A stretch of DNA of 64,000 nucleotides, from the NCBI GenBank assembly GCA_963745675.1, contig CAVUYM010000031.1:62001-126000 (forward strand), in the 5' to 3' direction. A model generated the notes under the pieces. That model did not search any database and was not told where the DNA came from. It saw only the letters and a program-made list of their open reading frames with translations. This document shows, one piece after another, positions 20,166 through 29,212 of this stretch; the stretch's first letter is position 1, and the number at the start of each line of letters is the position of its first letter. The translations under genes and the position numbers were made by a program. Origin of the DNA: JAUIIK01 sp963745675 (GTDB lineage: Bacteria > Chloroflexota > Chloroflexia > Thermomicrobiales > CFX8).

Positions 20166-21062
20166 TCAAGTCAACCAACGCAACAACCGGGGTTCGTCAC
20201 CCTGATAGGTTACATAGCGTTCGACCTCGTCGCACGCCGGTCCATCAACGGGCGCTTCGTCGAGTTCGAGCAGGATCAATTCAGGCCGGGTGCGAAAGCG
20301 CGCGCCGACCATAGACTGACCGAGTCCATCGGATATGACGATCAACGCACCTTCCTGCCAGTGTTGGCCACGAACGTAGGGCAGCGGCGGTTGAGGGCGC
20401 AGCCCTTTAAGCCGGCGGATCTGCTTGATAAAGGGTAGCCGCCCAGAGGGCAACAAACGAATCTGACCGCCGTGAGTGTGACCCGCGACCAGCAACCGCA
20501 CCGCGCCATACGGCACGTCGACTGCGCTTGTCGGTGAATGGGTGACGAGCAATAGCGCCGTCTCGCCGCCGGGAATCTGACCGAGAGCGGCGGCCACGTC
20601 GTCCCGGCGCGTATGCGGATCATCGACACCGGCGATCCAGGCCGTGCGGCCCCGTAGATCGACTGGGATGGCTTCGTTGCGTAGCACGCAAACTCCCGCT
20701 TCGCGCAGCTCGTCAATCAGCCCAGCCACGTTCTCTGGTTCGCCGCGAAAGTCGTGGTTCCCCATAACGGCAATGACGGTCAACCCGGCCGGCCACCCGG
20801 TGAAGAGGTCGCCAGTCTCGACGCGGTGGCCCTCGTCGTAGAAATCCCCGCCGAGAACGACGATATCGGGGTCGAAGCGCAGCGCTTCTCGTTTGGCCCG
20901 GGCGAGCAAAGCGAGCGGAACCCGCCGACCACCGGCATGAAAATCGGTCAATAGTGCAATACGCACACCGCGCCACGCGTCAGGCAAGTCGATGAGCCCG
21001 AGCCTCAAGCGCGTGATGCGCAACCATCGTGTTGCGATCCGTGTCATGTATATGTAGAGCAA
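20166..21062 (-). CDS. Metallophosphoesterase, YkuE/YaeI-like
   Basis: A calcineurin-fold dimetal phosphoesterase with all motifs: LLTDFHAG, VLGGDFYDEG, VMGNHDFRG, LLVTHSP and VAGHTHGGQI. The YaeI/YkuE group acts on membrane lipid phosphates such as lipid A or UDP-type substrates. No good ATG with a ribosome-binding site precedes the domain. A CTG at 21110, six or seven bases after AAGGAG, would add SGLRRLIIFPIAPAALLYIY, a membrane anchor as in YkuE, so the real start may be there. Confidence 0.88.
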   Translation of the reverse strand: MLYIYMTRIATRWLRITRLRLGLIDLPDAWRGVRIALLTDFHAGGRRVPLALLARAKREALRFDPDIVVLGGDFYDEGHRVETGDLFTGWPAGLTVIAVMGNHDFRGEPENVAGLIDELREAGVCVLRNEAIPVDLRGRTAWIAGVDDPHTRRDDVAAALGQIPGGETALLLVTHSPTSAVDVPYGAVRLLVAGHTHGGQIRLLPSGRLPFIKQIRRLKGLRPQPPLPYVRGQHWQEGALIVISDGLGQSMVGARFRTRPELILLELDEAPVDGPACDEVERYVTYQGDEPRLLRWLT

Positions 21063-21287
21063 CGCAGCTGGCGCGATTGGGAAGATGATCAGGCGTCTCA
21101 GTCCGCTCAGTTTCAGGCTCCTTTCTTCACTGGCAATAGTAACCGCTCACGTTTGCCTGAGTTTTCAGCTTTAGGGGCGGGAGAGAGCGCCGCCTCAGGA
21201 ACTCTCATGATAGGCTTTTGAATCAGCATCAGCAGGTGCAACACACCCGCGGAATCATTGGTTTCTGTTTCTGCTGGAAGGGTCAGG

Positions 21288-22043
21288 ATGTCCACAAATA
21301 ACCGCCGCCGCGATGCTCGCGAAGACCGGGCGAAAAGTCGCCGCGCTCAACGGGTGATCGAAGCTCAGCAAGCAAAACGCAGGCGCATGATGATGATCAT
21401 CGGCGGAGTTGTCGGTGGCGCAGTTGTCATCGCCGGTCTGCTCTATCTCGTCACCAGGGAATCACCGCCCGCCGCGGCCAGTGAGCCGGTTGCCGCTGCG
21501 CCGACACCGGCCATCGAAATCGAGACTGACGGGCGCTTCAAAGGTAACCCTGATGCACCCGTGAAGGTCGTCGAGTTCGGAGATTTCCAGTGACCAGGCT
21601 GCGGTCAGTTCGCCCGTGTGGTCGAACCTCAATTCGAACGAGACTTCGTTGCGACAGGTCAGGTCTATTTCGAGTTTCGCGACTATGCCTTCCTCGGTGA
21701 GGAATCGCGCGAGGGAGCGGAAGCTGCGCTGTGTGCCAATGATCAGGGGCTTTTCTGGGAAATGCACGACGCGATTTTCAACAACCAGGTTGGCGAAAAT
21801 GATGGCGCATTTGCCCGTAGCCGTCTTGATCGTATAGCCGAAACAGTCTCCGATCTTGATATGGATGCATGGGGCTCGTGCATGGACGACAATACATACC
21901 AGGACAAGGTCGAGAAAGACACGCAGACGGCGGCGCAATCTGGTGTCAGGGGAACACCCGCCTTTACCGTTGATGGTGAGTTACTTTCCGGCGCGAGCTA
22001 TGAGGAACTCAGCCAGAAAATCCAAGCGGCACTGGGCAACTAG
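21288..22043 (+). CDS. DsbA-like thiol oxidoreductase with in-frame TGA at the active site (candidate selenoprotein)
   Basis: A thioredoxin-fold DsbA/Thioredoxin_4 protein: basic cytoplasmic N-terminus, transmembrane anchor at about residues 34-56, then an exported domain. The frame reads VVEFGDFQ, TGA (21591-21593), PGCGQF, then continues open for 149 codons with normal DsbA features, including the cis-Pro loop GVRGTPAF. The TGA thus replaces the first Cys of CPGC (codon 102), making UPGC. A SECIS-like hairpin lies at 21608-21627. The ATG at 21288 follows GGAAGGG. The next gene is VKOR, the natural reoxidant of DsbA. The alternative is a TGC/TGT-to-TGA mutation or a base-call error. Confidence 0.75.
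21608..21627 (+). promoter_or_regulatory. Candidate bacterial SECIS hairpin
   Basis: Starting 15 bases after the in-frame TGA, GTTCG (21608-21612) pairs with CGAAC (21623-21627). Two further C-G pairs with a bulged T shorten the apical loop to CGTGT. The loop begins about 21 bases after TGA and has G as its second base. The published bSECIS model asks for an apical loop 16-37 nt from UGA with a G among its first two bases, so both criteria are met. The stem is short. Confidence 0.5.
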
Positions 22044-22084
22044 CGCAACGGCTGAGCACCACTCCCTATTGTTGGAGAACGTTG

Positions 22085-22609
22085 ATGTCAGACTCACATG
22101 CAAGCCAGCTGGAGACGCCTTTCTCAGCAGAACCAAGCCCGTCGTGGCGTTCGAGATTTCTCACACTATCGGGGCTGGTGCTGGCATTAAGCATCATCGG
22201 AGCCGGTGTTGCCGGGTACCTGACCTACGTTCATTATGACGAGAGCGTGCTCGTCTGCACCGCCAGCGGCGGCTGCCATACGGTCCAGCAAAGCGAGTAT
22301 GCGACAATTGGTCCTATTCCCATCGCAATACTCGGGCTTGGCATGTTCCTGACACTGGCGGCGCTGGCATTGATACGCATCTTCGACTGGAGCCTGTTGA
22401 GCGCTGACACTGCCACGATGTTGGCCTGGGGCATGACGTTGTCGGCGCTGCTCTATTACGCATATCTCGTCTACGTCGAGGTGTTTATTCTTGAAGCAAT
22501 TTGCCAGTGGTGTGTCGGCACGACGGCCCTTACCATCGCGATCTTCGCAATCGAGTCCATCAAGTTACGTGCGGCGATGGCCATCGATGTAGATGAGTGG
22601 GTGGACTAG
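22085..22609 (+). CDS. VKOR family quinone-linked disulfide oxidase
   Basis: A 174-residue vitamin K epoxide reductase homologue with four to five transmembrane helices. It carries the loop cysteine pair (Cys58 and Cys64 in VCTASGGCHTV), the conserved Ser in QQSEY, and the redox CXXC in EAICQWCVG (Cys140, Cys143). Bacterial VKOR reoxidises DsbA using quinone. Its position 41 bp after the DsbA-like gene, on the same strand, supports a dedicated pair. The ATG follows GGAG. Confidence 0.92.
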   Translation: MSDSHASQLETPFSAEPSPSWRSRFLTLSGLVLALSIIGAGVAGYLTYVHYDESVLVCTASGGCHTVQQSEYATIGPIPIAILGLGMFLTLAALALIRIFDWSLLSADTATMLAWGMTLSALLYYAYLVYVEVFILEAICQWCVGTTALTIAIFAIESIKLRAAMAIDVDEWVD

Positions 22610-22613
22610 GCCG

Positions 22614-23289
22614 ATGACCTCGATCACTCCGGCCATGGAAGACTATCTCAAGACGATATTCGGTCTTGATGAGGTAGGTGAACGAATCACTACTCAGGCG
22701 ATCGCCGATCAGATGGGCGTTGCCGCACCTTCTGTGACCGGCATGGTCAAGCGCCTGCATGATCTGAATCTTGTAGATCACGCACCCTATCGAGGTGTCG
22801 CCCTGACCGAGGCCGGCAGGAAGGTTGCCCTTGAAGTCGTTCGCCACCACCGCCTGCTGGAGCTCTATCTCGCCGATGCCCTTGGCTACTCCTGGGACGA
22901 AGTCCACGACGAAGCAGACCGGCTGGAGCACACGATCTCGGAAGAGTTCGAGGCCCGCATCGATCATGCTCTCGGTTATCCGACCCACGACCCGCACGGC
23001 GACCCAATCCCGACGATCGCCGGCGATCTGCCGACCGCGGCGCACAAACGTCTCAGCGATCTTGAGGACGGCCAACAAGCAATGGTCGTCCGTATTTTTC
23101 ATGACGATAGCGAGCGCCTGCGTTACCTCGGGCAGCTAGGTCTCTATCCGAACTCAACATTTACGGTGTTGGAGAAAATGCCTTTCAACGGACCACTCCG
23201 CATCAAGGGTTGAGGATGCCGAACATGTCATTGGTATTGATCTCGCCGCTGATGTCTATATCGAGTTGATTGAGGCCCCGGACAAGTAA
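22614..23289 (+). CDS. DtxR/MntR family metal-dependent regulator (C-terminal frameshift)
   Basis: The N-terminal winged helix (AMEDYLKTIFGLDEVGERIT, then QAIADQMGVAAPSVTGMVKRL) and dimerisation domain (RHHRLLELYLADALGYSWDEV, then HDEADRLEHTIS) are those of DtxR/MntR Fe(II)/Mn(II) repressors. Likely ligands are the His/Glu residues of VRHHRLLE and DEADRLEHT. As written the frame stops after GPLRIKG at 23216; dropping one G of GGG at 23207-23209 continues into VEDAEHVIGIDLAADVYIEL and a stop at 23289, completing the FeoA/SH3-like domain. It follows VKOR with almost no gap and may regulate metal uptake or this operon. Confidence 0.85.
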
Positions 23290-23396
23290 CCCGATCGACA
23301 CGACAACATGACGTAGCGTCGATCTGGCGATCTCCGCCGGTCGGCATTAGGGTCGCCCTCCTCGACTCTTACACTCAGCCTTGCAAGCCTTACAGG

Positions 23397-23408
23397 TTGT
23401 ACGTACAA
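23397..23408. promoter_or_regulatory. TTGTACGTACAA palindrome upstream of recJ
   Basis: A perfect 12-bp palindrome 40-130 bp before the possible recJ starts. Its core TGTACGTACA recurs at 49085-49094 in front of the GH15 gene. It could be an operator, but the binding protein is unknown and short palindromes arise by chance. Confidence 0.25.
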
Positions 23409-23538
23409 TCGAACATCTCAGGGTTTTGCTCCAATGAAGACGGGGTGACGTGACGCTGGCTATCCCATCAACAACGACCATCTGGCACGAACCGCGAAAC
23501 ACTGGGGCCGAGACGAACAAGCCATCACTGAATGGCCC

Positions 23539-25158
23539 TTGTTGAGCGCCATTCTGCACCGGCGAGGAATAACCAGTAGCGCCGAAGCCGCGCGCTTTCT
23601 CAACCCGGATGAATTGCCGTTTGGGGATCCGTTCCTGCTGCCCGATATGCACCATGCTGTCTCAATGATCCGATCCGCAATAGAAACCGGTTCCAGCATC
23701 GCTATCTTTGGCGATTACGATGTGGATGGCATTAGTTCGACAGCAATGCTGACACGAGCGCTACGGAAGATGGGCGCGAATGTCACCCCGCGAATCCCCG
23801 ACCGTGTTGCAGAGGGCTATGGGCTAAATAGCGCCGCCGTCGAGCGCTTTGCAGACGATGGCTGCAAGCTCCTTATCACCGTTGACTGCGGATCAAGCAA
23901 CGTCGCCGAAATCGACCTGGCCCTGTCACGAGGGCTACAAGTGATCGTCCTCGATCACCACCGCGTTCACCATGAACTTCCGGCGGAGGTCGCCTTCGTC
24001 TCGCCAAAGCGCGAGGGTAACGCGTACGTTGAAACAGAGTTGGCGGCTGCAGGAGTCGCCTTCACCCTCATTCGCGCGCTGCTTGGGGAAAACGAAGCGG
24101 AGATGTACCTGCCCTACGCGGCATTGGCGACGGTGGCCGATGTCGTGCCCCTGCGGGGCGAGAACCGCACGATAGCGTCGCGTGGCATTGGCATGCTGCG
24201 CCGCTGGAGCTTGCCGGGTTTCAAAACCCTCTGCAAGATCGCCGGAATTGATCGACGCGAGATCGACGCATTCGATATCGGTTTCGTCGTTGGCCCGCGC
24301 ATCAACGCCGCTGGACGTATGGAGTCTGCCGACATCGCCCTCGACTGGTTCTTAGCCGACGATGTTGAGTCGTCGCTACCGCATTCTCTGAAGCTCGACC
24401 GCCTCAATCAGCAACGGCGAACAGATACGCGACAGGTCCAGGATGAAGCCGAACTGCAGTTACGGCTACAACGGGGTGGGACAGAGCAGCCGGCACTGGT
24501 TGTCGATGGACGCGAATGGAACCCGGGCGTCGTCGGGATTGTCGCCGGACGGCTGGCGGAGCGCCACAATCGCCCTGCTGTCGTGATTGCACGCGGCCCG
24601 CGCCTCAGTACAGGATCGGCACGGACGGCGGGCAAGGTCGATATCGTTGAAGCGATCCGCTCCTGCAGAGATTTGCTTGAACGCTTCGGCGGCCATACGG
24701 CAGCAGCCGGATTGACCCTTGAAACATCCAGGATCGAAGCCTTTCGCGACGCGCTTAGTAGCGCCGTCTACGACCAGCTCGGCGGCGAGATGCCGGTCGC
24801 GGAGATCTTTCTTGATGCTGAAGCTGAACACGCGGATCTCGAGCTATCGACGGTCGATCGACTGCAAGCCCTCGAACCCTGCGGCCACGACAACGACCGG
24901 CCGCTCCTGCTCGTACGCAGCCTCAAACCGGAGAATGTCAGGACGAGCAGAGACGGCAAACACTTGTTGTTCAACGTCATTGACAAAATGGGAAATAGAC
25001 ACCAGGCGGCGTTTTTTCGTGCGGGCGAGAGGTGCGATGAGTTACTCACTTGTGGTATGATAGATATTGCAGCTGAACTAAAACGTAATAGCTGGAAGGG
25101 CCGGGTGAACCTCCAGTTGCAGCTGATCGACTTTCGCCCAGGAACTCCCGCACTGTAG
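23539..25158 (+). CDS. recJ: Single-stranded-DNA-specific exonuclease RecJ
   Basis: A DHH-family 5'-3' exonuclease for recombination and mismatch repair. Motifs: IFGDYDVDGISSTAML (DHH motif I), LITVDCGSS (II), VIVLDHHRVHHELP (III, the DHH), and PYAALATVADVVPLRGENR. The DHHA1 domain has GVVGIVAGRLAE, SARTAGKVDI and RFGGHTAAAGLTL, and the OB-like C-terminus GRVNLQLQLIDFRP follows. The TTG at 23539 is only the first in-frame start; residues ITEWPLLSAILHRRGI extend upstream. A GTG at 23450 in another frame, behind GGGGTGA, gives VTLAIPSTTTIWHEP, so a one-base error near 23490 may hide the true N-terminus. Confidence 0.92.
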   Translation: MLSAILHRRGITSSAEAARFLNPDELPFGDPFLLPDMHHAVSMIRSAIETGSSIAIFGDYDVDGISSTAMLTRALRKMGANVTPRIPDRVAEGYGLNSAAVERFADDGCKLLITVDCGSSNVAEIDLALSRGLQVIVLDHHRVHHELPAEVAFVSPKREGNAYVETELAAAGVAFTLIRALLGENEAEMYLPYAALATVADVVPLRGENRTIASRGIGMLRRWSLPGFKTLCKIAGIDRREIDAFDIGFVVGPRINAAGRMESADIALDWFLADDVESSLPHSLKLDRLNQQRRTDTRQVQDEAELQLRLQRGGTEQPALVVDGREWNPGVVGIVAGRLAERHNRPAVVIARGPRLSTGSARTAGKVDIVEAIRSCRDLLERFGGHTAAAGLTLETSRIEAFRDALSSAVYDQLGGEMPVAEIFLDAEAEHADLELSTVDRLQALEPCGHDNDRPLLLVRSLKPENVRTSRDGKHLLFNVIDKMGNRHQAAFFRAGERCDELLTCGMIDIAAELKRNSWKGRVNLQLQLIDFRPGTPAL

Positions 25159-25168
25159 CGAGACGCGG

Positions 25169-25237
25169 GGCTGAGGCCTGCTCCTGACCACCAAATCGTT
25201 GCGGACGCCGGTGGTCGGGGGTAGGCTTCAGCCTTTT
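25169..25237 (+). terminator. Large hairpin terminator after recJ
   Basis: GGCTGAGGCCTGCTCC...CCACC starting at 25169 pairs over 24 positions with the segment ending at 25233 (GGTAGGCTTCAGCC); the few differences are G-U compatible. TTTT follows immediately. It lies 11 bases after the recJ stop. The remaining gap to 25505 holds no gene; it should contain the promoter of the P1 peptidase gene. Confidence 0.6.
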
Positions 25238-25505
25238 CGTCAGTTGCGCCGGCTTTCAGCCTGACGAACAATCACATTTCAATGGATGCTATCCTGATTT
25301 TGAGACTAGCTCCGCTGTAGTTTCGCACCTGCGTAACGTGGAAACTACCGAGGCAATACGCTAGGCATATCTGCTTTCCATCCAAGATCAATGAAATATC
25401 GACTATCTTTTCAACAGCCGCGCCTGGGTGAATCACTCGCATGCAGCCAAGGCCGCTTCCTACGGTGATGCCCGCTCGACCAGTTCTGGAAATATGGAGG
25501 TTGTA

Positions 25506-26609
25506 ATGAGTGGCGAACGGATGCGATTTCGAGATCTGACGGGGCGCGGTATTGGACCACTACCGACAGGTCCATTGAACGGGATCACCGACGTAGCCGG
25601 GGTCGAGGTCGGCCAGACCACGGTCTGGCACGGAGAGCCTCCTGGCTCGCCCGGAACCGGTCCGGCAAGAACTGGCGTTACTGCGATTTGGCCGGGACAT
25701 CGCGATATCTTCGAACGCCCGGTACCCGCCGGCACGCACGTGCTGGCCGGCACCGGTGAGATCATCTGCATGACCGAGATCGACGAGCTTGGCTTGCTCG
25801 CGTCGCCCATCCTCCTGACCAATTCGATGCAGATCGGAAGCGTCTACGATGCCACGGCTCGCTATCTGATGCAGGGCAACCCGGCAATCGGGCGAACGAC
25901 CCACGTCGTCATGCCTGTCGTTGGCGAATGTGACGATTCGTTCCTCAACGATTCGCGCGGCATGCACGTCCAACAAGAGCATGTCTGGGCGGCGCTGGAC
26001 TCAGCCTCAGATGGCCCGGTGACTGAAGGGGTTGTTGGCGCGGGAACCGGGATGATCTGCATGGGATTCAAGGGCGGAATCGGGACTTCCTCCCGCGTCG
26101 TCGAGATCGGCGATGGCACCTATACCGTCGGCGTACTGGCACTGACGAACTACGGAACCCGACGCAGGATGACAGTCGCTGGACGGCTTGTTGGGCCTTC
26201 GTTTCCCGACCTCCGCCCGGAAATCGGTCCTGCGCCACCACCAGAAGGGCGACACGGCGAGGGCTCGTCGATTGTCGTGGCAGCGACCGACGCGCCGTTG
26301 ACCAGCCACCAGCTAGCACGGCTGGCAAAGCGCGCTGCGTTCGGTCTCGTGCGCGTTGGCTCGACTGGAGGCAACGGTTCCGGTGAGCTGGCGCTAGCCT
26401 TCTCGACCGCCTATACCGTCGATCAGATGCCACACTACAGCGTCGAACTGTTGAACACCTTTGTGACCGATGAGCTGTTCGAAGCCACAATCGACGCTTC
26501 GGAAGAGGCGATCATCAACAGCATGTGCATGGCAACGACGACAATCGGACGCGACGGCAACACCGTCCACGCTCTGCCGCTCGACCGGCTGGCTGATTTG
26601 CTCGCTTGA
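25506..26609 (+). CDS. P1 family (DmpA-like) aminopeptidase
   Basis: An N-terminal-nucleophile hydrolase of the DmpA/BapA family that self-cleaves to alpha and beta chains and removes N-terminal D- or beta-amino acids. The family pattern GITDVAGVEVGQTTV is near the N-terminus, and the autoproteolysis site with the catalytic Ser lies in STGGNGSGELALAFSTA, preceded by KRAAFGLVRVG. Length (367 residues) is typical. The ATG at 25506 was chosen over a farther upstream start because GGAGG precedes it. It is monocistronic. Confidence 0.9.
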   Translation: MSGERMRFRDLTGRGIGPLPTGPLNGITDVAGVEVGQTTVWHGEPPGSPGTGPARTGVTAIWPGHRDIFERPVPAGTHVLAGTGEIICMTEIDELGLLASPILLTNSMQIGSVYDATARYLMQGNPAIGRTTHVVMPVVGECDDSFLNDSRGMHVQQEHVWAALDSASDGPVTEGVVGAGTGMICMGFKGGIGTSSRVVEIGDGTYTVGVLALTNYGTRRRMTVAGRLVGPSFPDLRPEIGPAPPPEGRHGEGSSIVVAATDAPLTSHQLARLAKRAAFGLVRVGSTGGNGSGELALAFSTAYTVDQMPHYSVELLNTFVTDELFEATIDASEEAIINSMCMATTTIGRDGNTVHALPLDRLADLLA

Positions 26610-26692
26610 TCGATTGCCACGCCGGGGCGTGGGTCACTGCTTCGCAGACGAGCGATGCGATGGGTCGCAGCTACGATTGCATGGCACGATTG

Positions 26693-26709
26693 ATGACATG
26701 ATCTGTCAT
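26693..26709. promoter_or_regulatory. Inverted repeat upstream of WYL regulator (candidate operator)
   Basis: ATGACA-TGATC-TGTCAT is a perfect inverted repeat with 6-bp arms. It lies about 40 bp before the start of the WYL-domain regulator, where an autoregulatory operator would be expected. Confidence 0.4.
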
Positions 26710-26749
26710 GATTGACTGACAAGATAGAGGCATAGCAGCATGTTCACGA

Positions 26750-27733
26750 TTGGAAACTCGCGTGCGCGCCGACCGGCTCTTGTCGATCCTCTTGATGCTT
26801 CAGACACATCGCCGCATGACGACCAGCGAGCTCGCAGAGCGTATGGAGGTTTCTCCACGCACGATCCATCGCGATATGGATGCCTTGAGCGGGTCTGGCG
26901 TCCCGGTTGTCGGCAAGCCGGGGCACGGCGGCGGCTGGGAACTGCTCGAACCGTATCGGACCGATTTGACCGGGCTAACACTGCTGGAAAGTCAGACGAT
27001 GTTTCTGGACGCTCTCCCGCAACCCCTTTCAGCCCTGGGGATGGACCAGGCGGCTCGTTCAGCACGCATCAAGCTCCTGGCAGCGCTCTCGCACGATGCC
27101 CAGGCGACAGTCGAACAGGCGCGTCAGCGTCTCTATATCGATCCAACCGGCTGGCGTGGTCATATGGCAGCCGCACCCGAGCATCTATCCACACTTCAAG
27201 ATGCGGTCTGGATGGATCGCATGATTCAGATCACTTACCGGCGAGCAGACGGGCAGGTCGTTGAGCGCATCGTCAGTCCACTCGGGCTCGTGGCAAAGGG
27301 GCAAACCTGGTATCTGGTTGGCGCCGTTGATGATGGTTTTCGGACCTACCGCATCTCGCGCGTCGTCGATGCTCAGATTGAGGAGGAACCAGTTAAGCGG
27401 CCGGCAGACTTTGACCTACGTTCGTACTGGGAGCAGTCGACCAGCGACTTCCAGACAGCACTGCCGAGTTTTGAAGCGACTGCGCGGGTATCGAAAGACT
27501 TACTCAACCGACTGCGATTTGGGCTTGGATTTGCGCGCACGAAGCATATTGGCGAAACGTGCATCGATGGTTGGACGCCGGTACGCATCGACTTTGGCAT
27601 TGAAGACGAAGCGCTTGGATTCGTTCTGCGATTCGGCGGGGATATCCAAAGCATCGAGCCGGACTATCTCATCGAGGGGGCGCTGGCTAGAGCGAAGCTG
27701 CTAATCGAGCGCTTTGGGAAGGTCGACCGCTAA
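26750..27733 (+). CDS. YafY/WYL-domain transcriptional regulator
   Basis: A DeoR-type winged helix (VRADRLLSILLMLQTHRRMT, then TSELAERMEVSPRTIHRDMD) is followed by a WYL ligand-sensing domain (MIQITYRRADGQVVERIVSPLG, then LVAKGQTWYLVGA and RTYRISRVVDAQI) and the C-terminal WCX extension. Such regulators respond to small nucleic-acid or metabolite ligands. The start is TTG at 26750; a GTG at 26762 is the alternative. It is adjacent to no obvious defence system or target gene. Length of 327 residues is normal. Confidence 0.9.
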   Translation: METRVRADRLLSILLMLQTHRRMTTSELAERMEVSPRTIHRDMDALSGSGVPVVGKPGHGGGWELLEPYRTDLTGLTLLESQTMFLDALPQPLSALGMDQAARSARIKLLAALSHDAQATVEQARQRLYIDPTGWRGHMAAAPEHLSTLQDAVWMDRMIQITYRRADGQVVERIVSPLGLVAKGQTWYLVGAVDDGFRTYRISRVVDAQIEEEPVKRPADFDLRSYWEQSTSDFQTALPSFEATARVSKDLLNRLRFGLGFARTKHIGETCIDGWTPVRIDFGIEDEALGFVLRFGGDIQSIEPDYLIEGALARAKLLIERFGKVDR

Positions 27734-27931
27734 CAAGCTAGGCAGACTGTCGAAAATACTGACTGCCGAAGAGGGAAAGTTCTGGGAATTGCGTAGGGAC
27801 GAAGCGTATCTCACCCGGCCACGAGTGCGCGTACGTTCACGGGGGAACACAAGGTTCACCCCTACGAAGACCGGGAGAAAGAGTCACCGATCAACCCCCA
27901 ATGTTTTCAGAATACGGTGTAAGTTCAGATG

Positions 27932-29212
27932 CTACTTCTTCTTGCTCTTGCGCTGAATGCCGTGCGGCGGTCGGGGCAGCCGCGGCATATGCTCTTCGAC
28001 CCAGCGCGCAACCCGCAGAAGAGCGACATCGCCTTGCGGATGTGTGCCAACCAACTGTATGCCCAACGGCATGTAGTCGGGGTTGAAGCCAATCGGCAAT
28101 GTGATCGAAGGCAAGCCAAGTAATGTTGCGATCGCCTGCAGACTGTGATTTCCGGTTGTGCTCAAGTCTGGCGCAGCGCTGGCGCTGGTCGGAATCGCGA
28201 TCGCGTCAAATGCAGACCAGAGATCGATGATTTGCTGGCGAACCTGTGCCCGCATCTGTTGTGCGCGAACGTAGATATCTGCCGGTATAGCCATCCCGGT
28301 TTCGACCATTGAGCGTACACGTGGAGCATAGTTGTCAGGGTAGGCGAAGATCAGATCGCTATGCGCCGAAGCGCCCTCGGCCCGAGAAATGACCGTGTGG
28401 ATGGCGATGAGGTTATCAAACGACACCGGAGCGACGGTGTGCCGGATAACCGCCCCCTCTTTCGCCAGCGCTTCGATCGCGTCGATCACTCCAGCTCGCA
28501 TGCGTTCTTCTGCATGCGCCAACGCATCTGCCCAGATAGCGAGCCGGGGAGGACCGATCGGCTCACACTGACCGCTACGGGGCAATTCCGGTCTGGCCAA
28601 AACATCGTAGACACCCGCGGCAGAGACGACGGTGCGCGCATGAATGCCGATAGTGTCGAGGGTCGTTGCATATGGGATCACGCCGCTGGTTGAGGTCCAA
28701 CCGAAACCCGGCTTGAATCCGACGATACCGCAGTAAGCCGAAGGCCGCAGTACCGAGCCGCCGGTTTGGGTTCCGAGCGCGACATCGACGTGGTGAGCGG
28801 AGACGGAAGCCGCCGAACCGGCGCTGGAACCGCCTGGAGTGCGTTCGAGATGCCAGGGATTCTTCGTCTTCGATGGATCGGATACCGCGAACTGGGTCGT
28901 CACCGTTTTTCCGATGATGATCGCGCCAGCTCGCCGGAGTACGTTGACGACGGGTGCATCGCGTTCGGCGATGCGCTCGGCAAAGGGTTCAAAGCCAGCG
29001 ACGGTAGGATATCCGCGCACGTCGATGATGTCCTTTATGCCGACGGTGATCCCGGCCAGTGGCATATCGTCGCCAACCTCCAGGCGTTCATCGACAAGTG
29101 CCGCCTGTTGCAGGACTGCTTCTTTGTCGATAGAGACCCAGGCTTCGATATCTTCGTCGGTATCTTGAATTTCCTTCAGCAACTCCGGAATGTGCTCGGC
29201 GATATTCCCCAC
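27932..29212 (-). CDS. Amidase signature family hydrolase
   Basis: An intact 426-residue amidase: catalytic Lys in AGITVGIKDIID, cis-Ser in RTPGGSSAGSAASVSA, and the nucleophile loop ALGTQTGGSVLRPSAYCG. The C-terminus (ATLLGLPSITLPIGFNPDYM, PLGIQLVG) matches AtzF/GatA-type members. The start is GTG at 29212, whose G is shared with the TAG stop of the preceding 61-codon gene, a tight coupling. The C-terminal tail is Lys-rich. Substrate unknown. Confidence 0.9.
   Translation of the reverse strand: MGNIAEHIPELLKEIQDTDEDIEAWVSIDKEAVLQQAALVDERLEVGDDMPLAGITVGIKDIIDVRGYPTVAGFEPFAERIAERDAPVVNVLRRAGAIIIGKTVTTQFAVSDPSKTKNPWHLERTPGGSSAGSAASVSAHHVDVALGTQTGGSVLRPSAYCGIVGFKPGFGWTSTSGVIPYATTLDTIGIHARTVVSAAGVYDVLARPELPRSGQCEPIGPPRLAIWADALAHAEERMRAGVIDAIEALAKEGAVIRHTVAPVSFDNLIAIHTVISRAEGASAHSDLIFAYPDNYAPRVRSMVETGMAIPADIYVRAQQMRAQVRQQIIDLWSAFDAIAIPTSASAAPDLSTTGNHSLQAIATLLGLPSITLPIGFNPDYMPLGIQLVGTHPQGDVALLRVARWVEEHMPRLPRPPHGIQRKSKKK

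Noticed and set aside
19401..20438. A long plus-strand frame of 345 codons
   Set aside because: It is antisense to the DUF1786 gene and the phosphoesterase end; its translation has no family features, whereas the minus strand reads clearly as known proteins.
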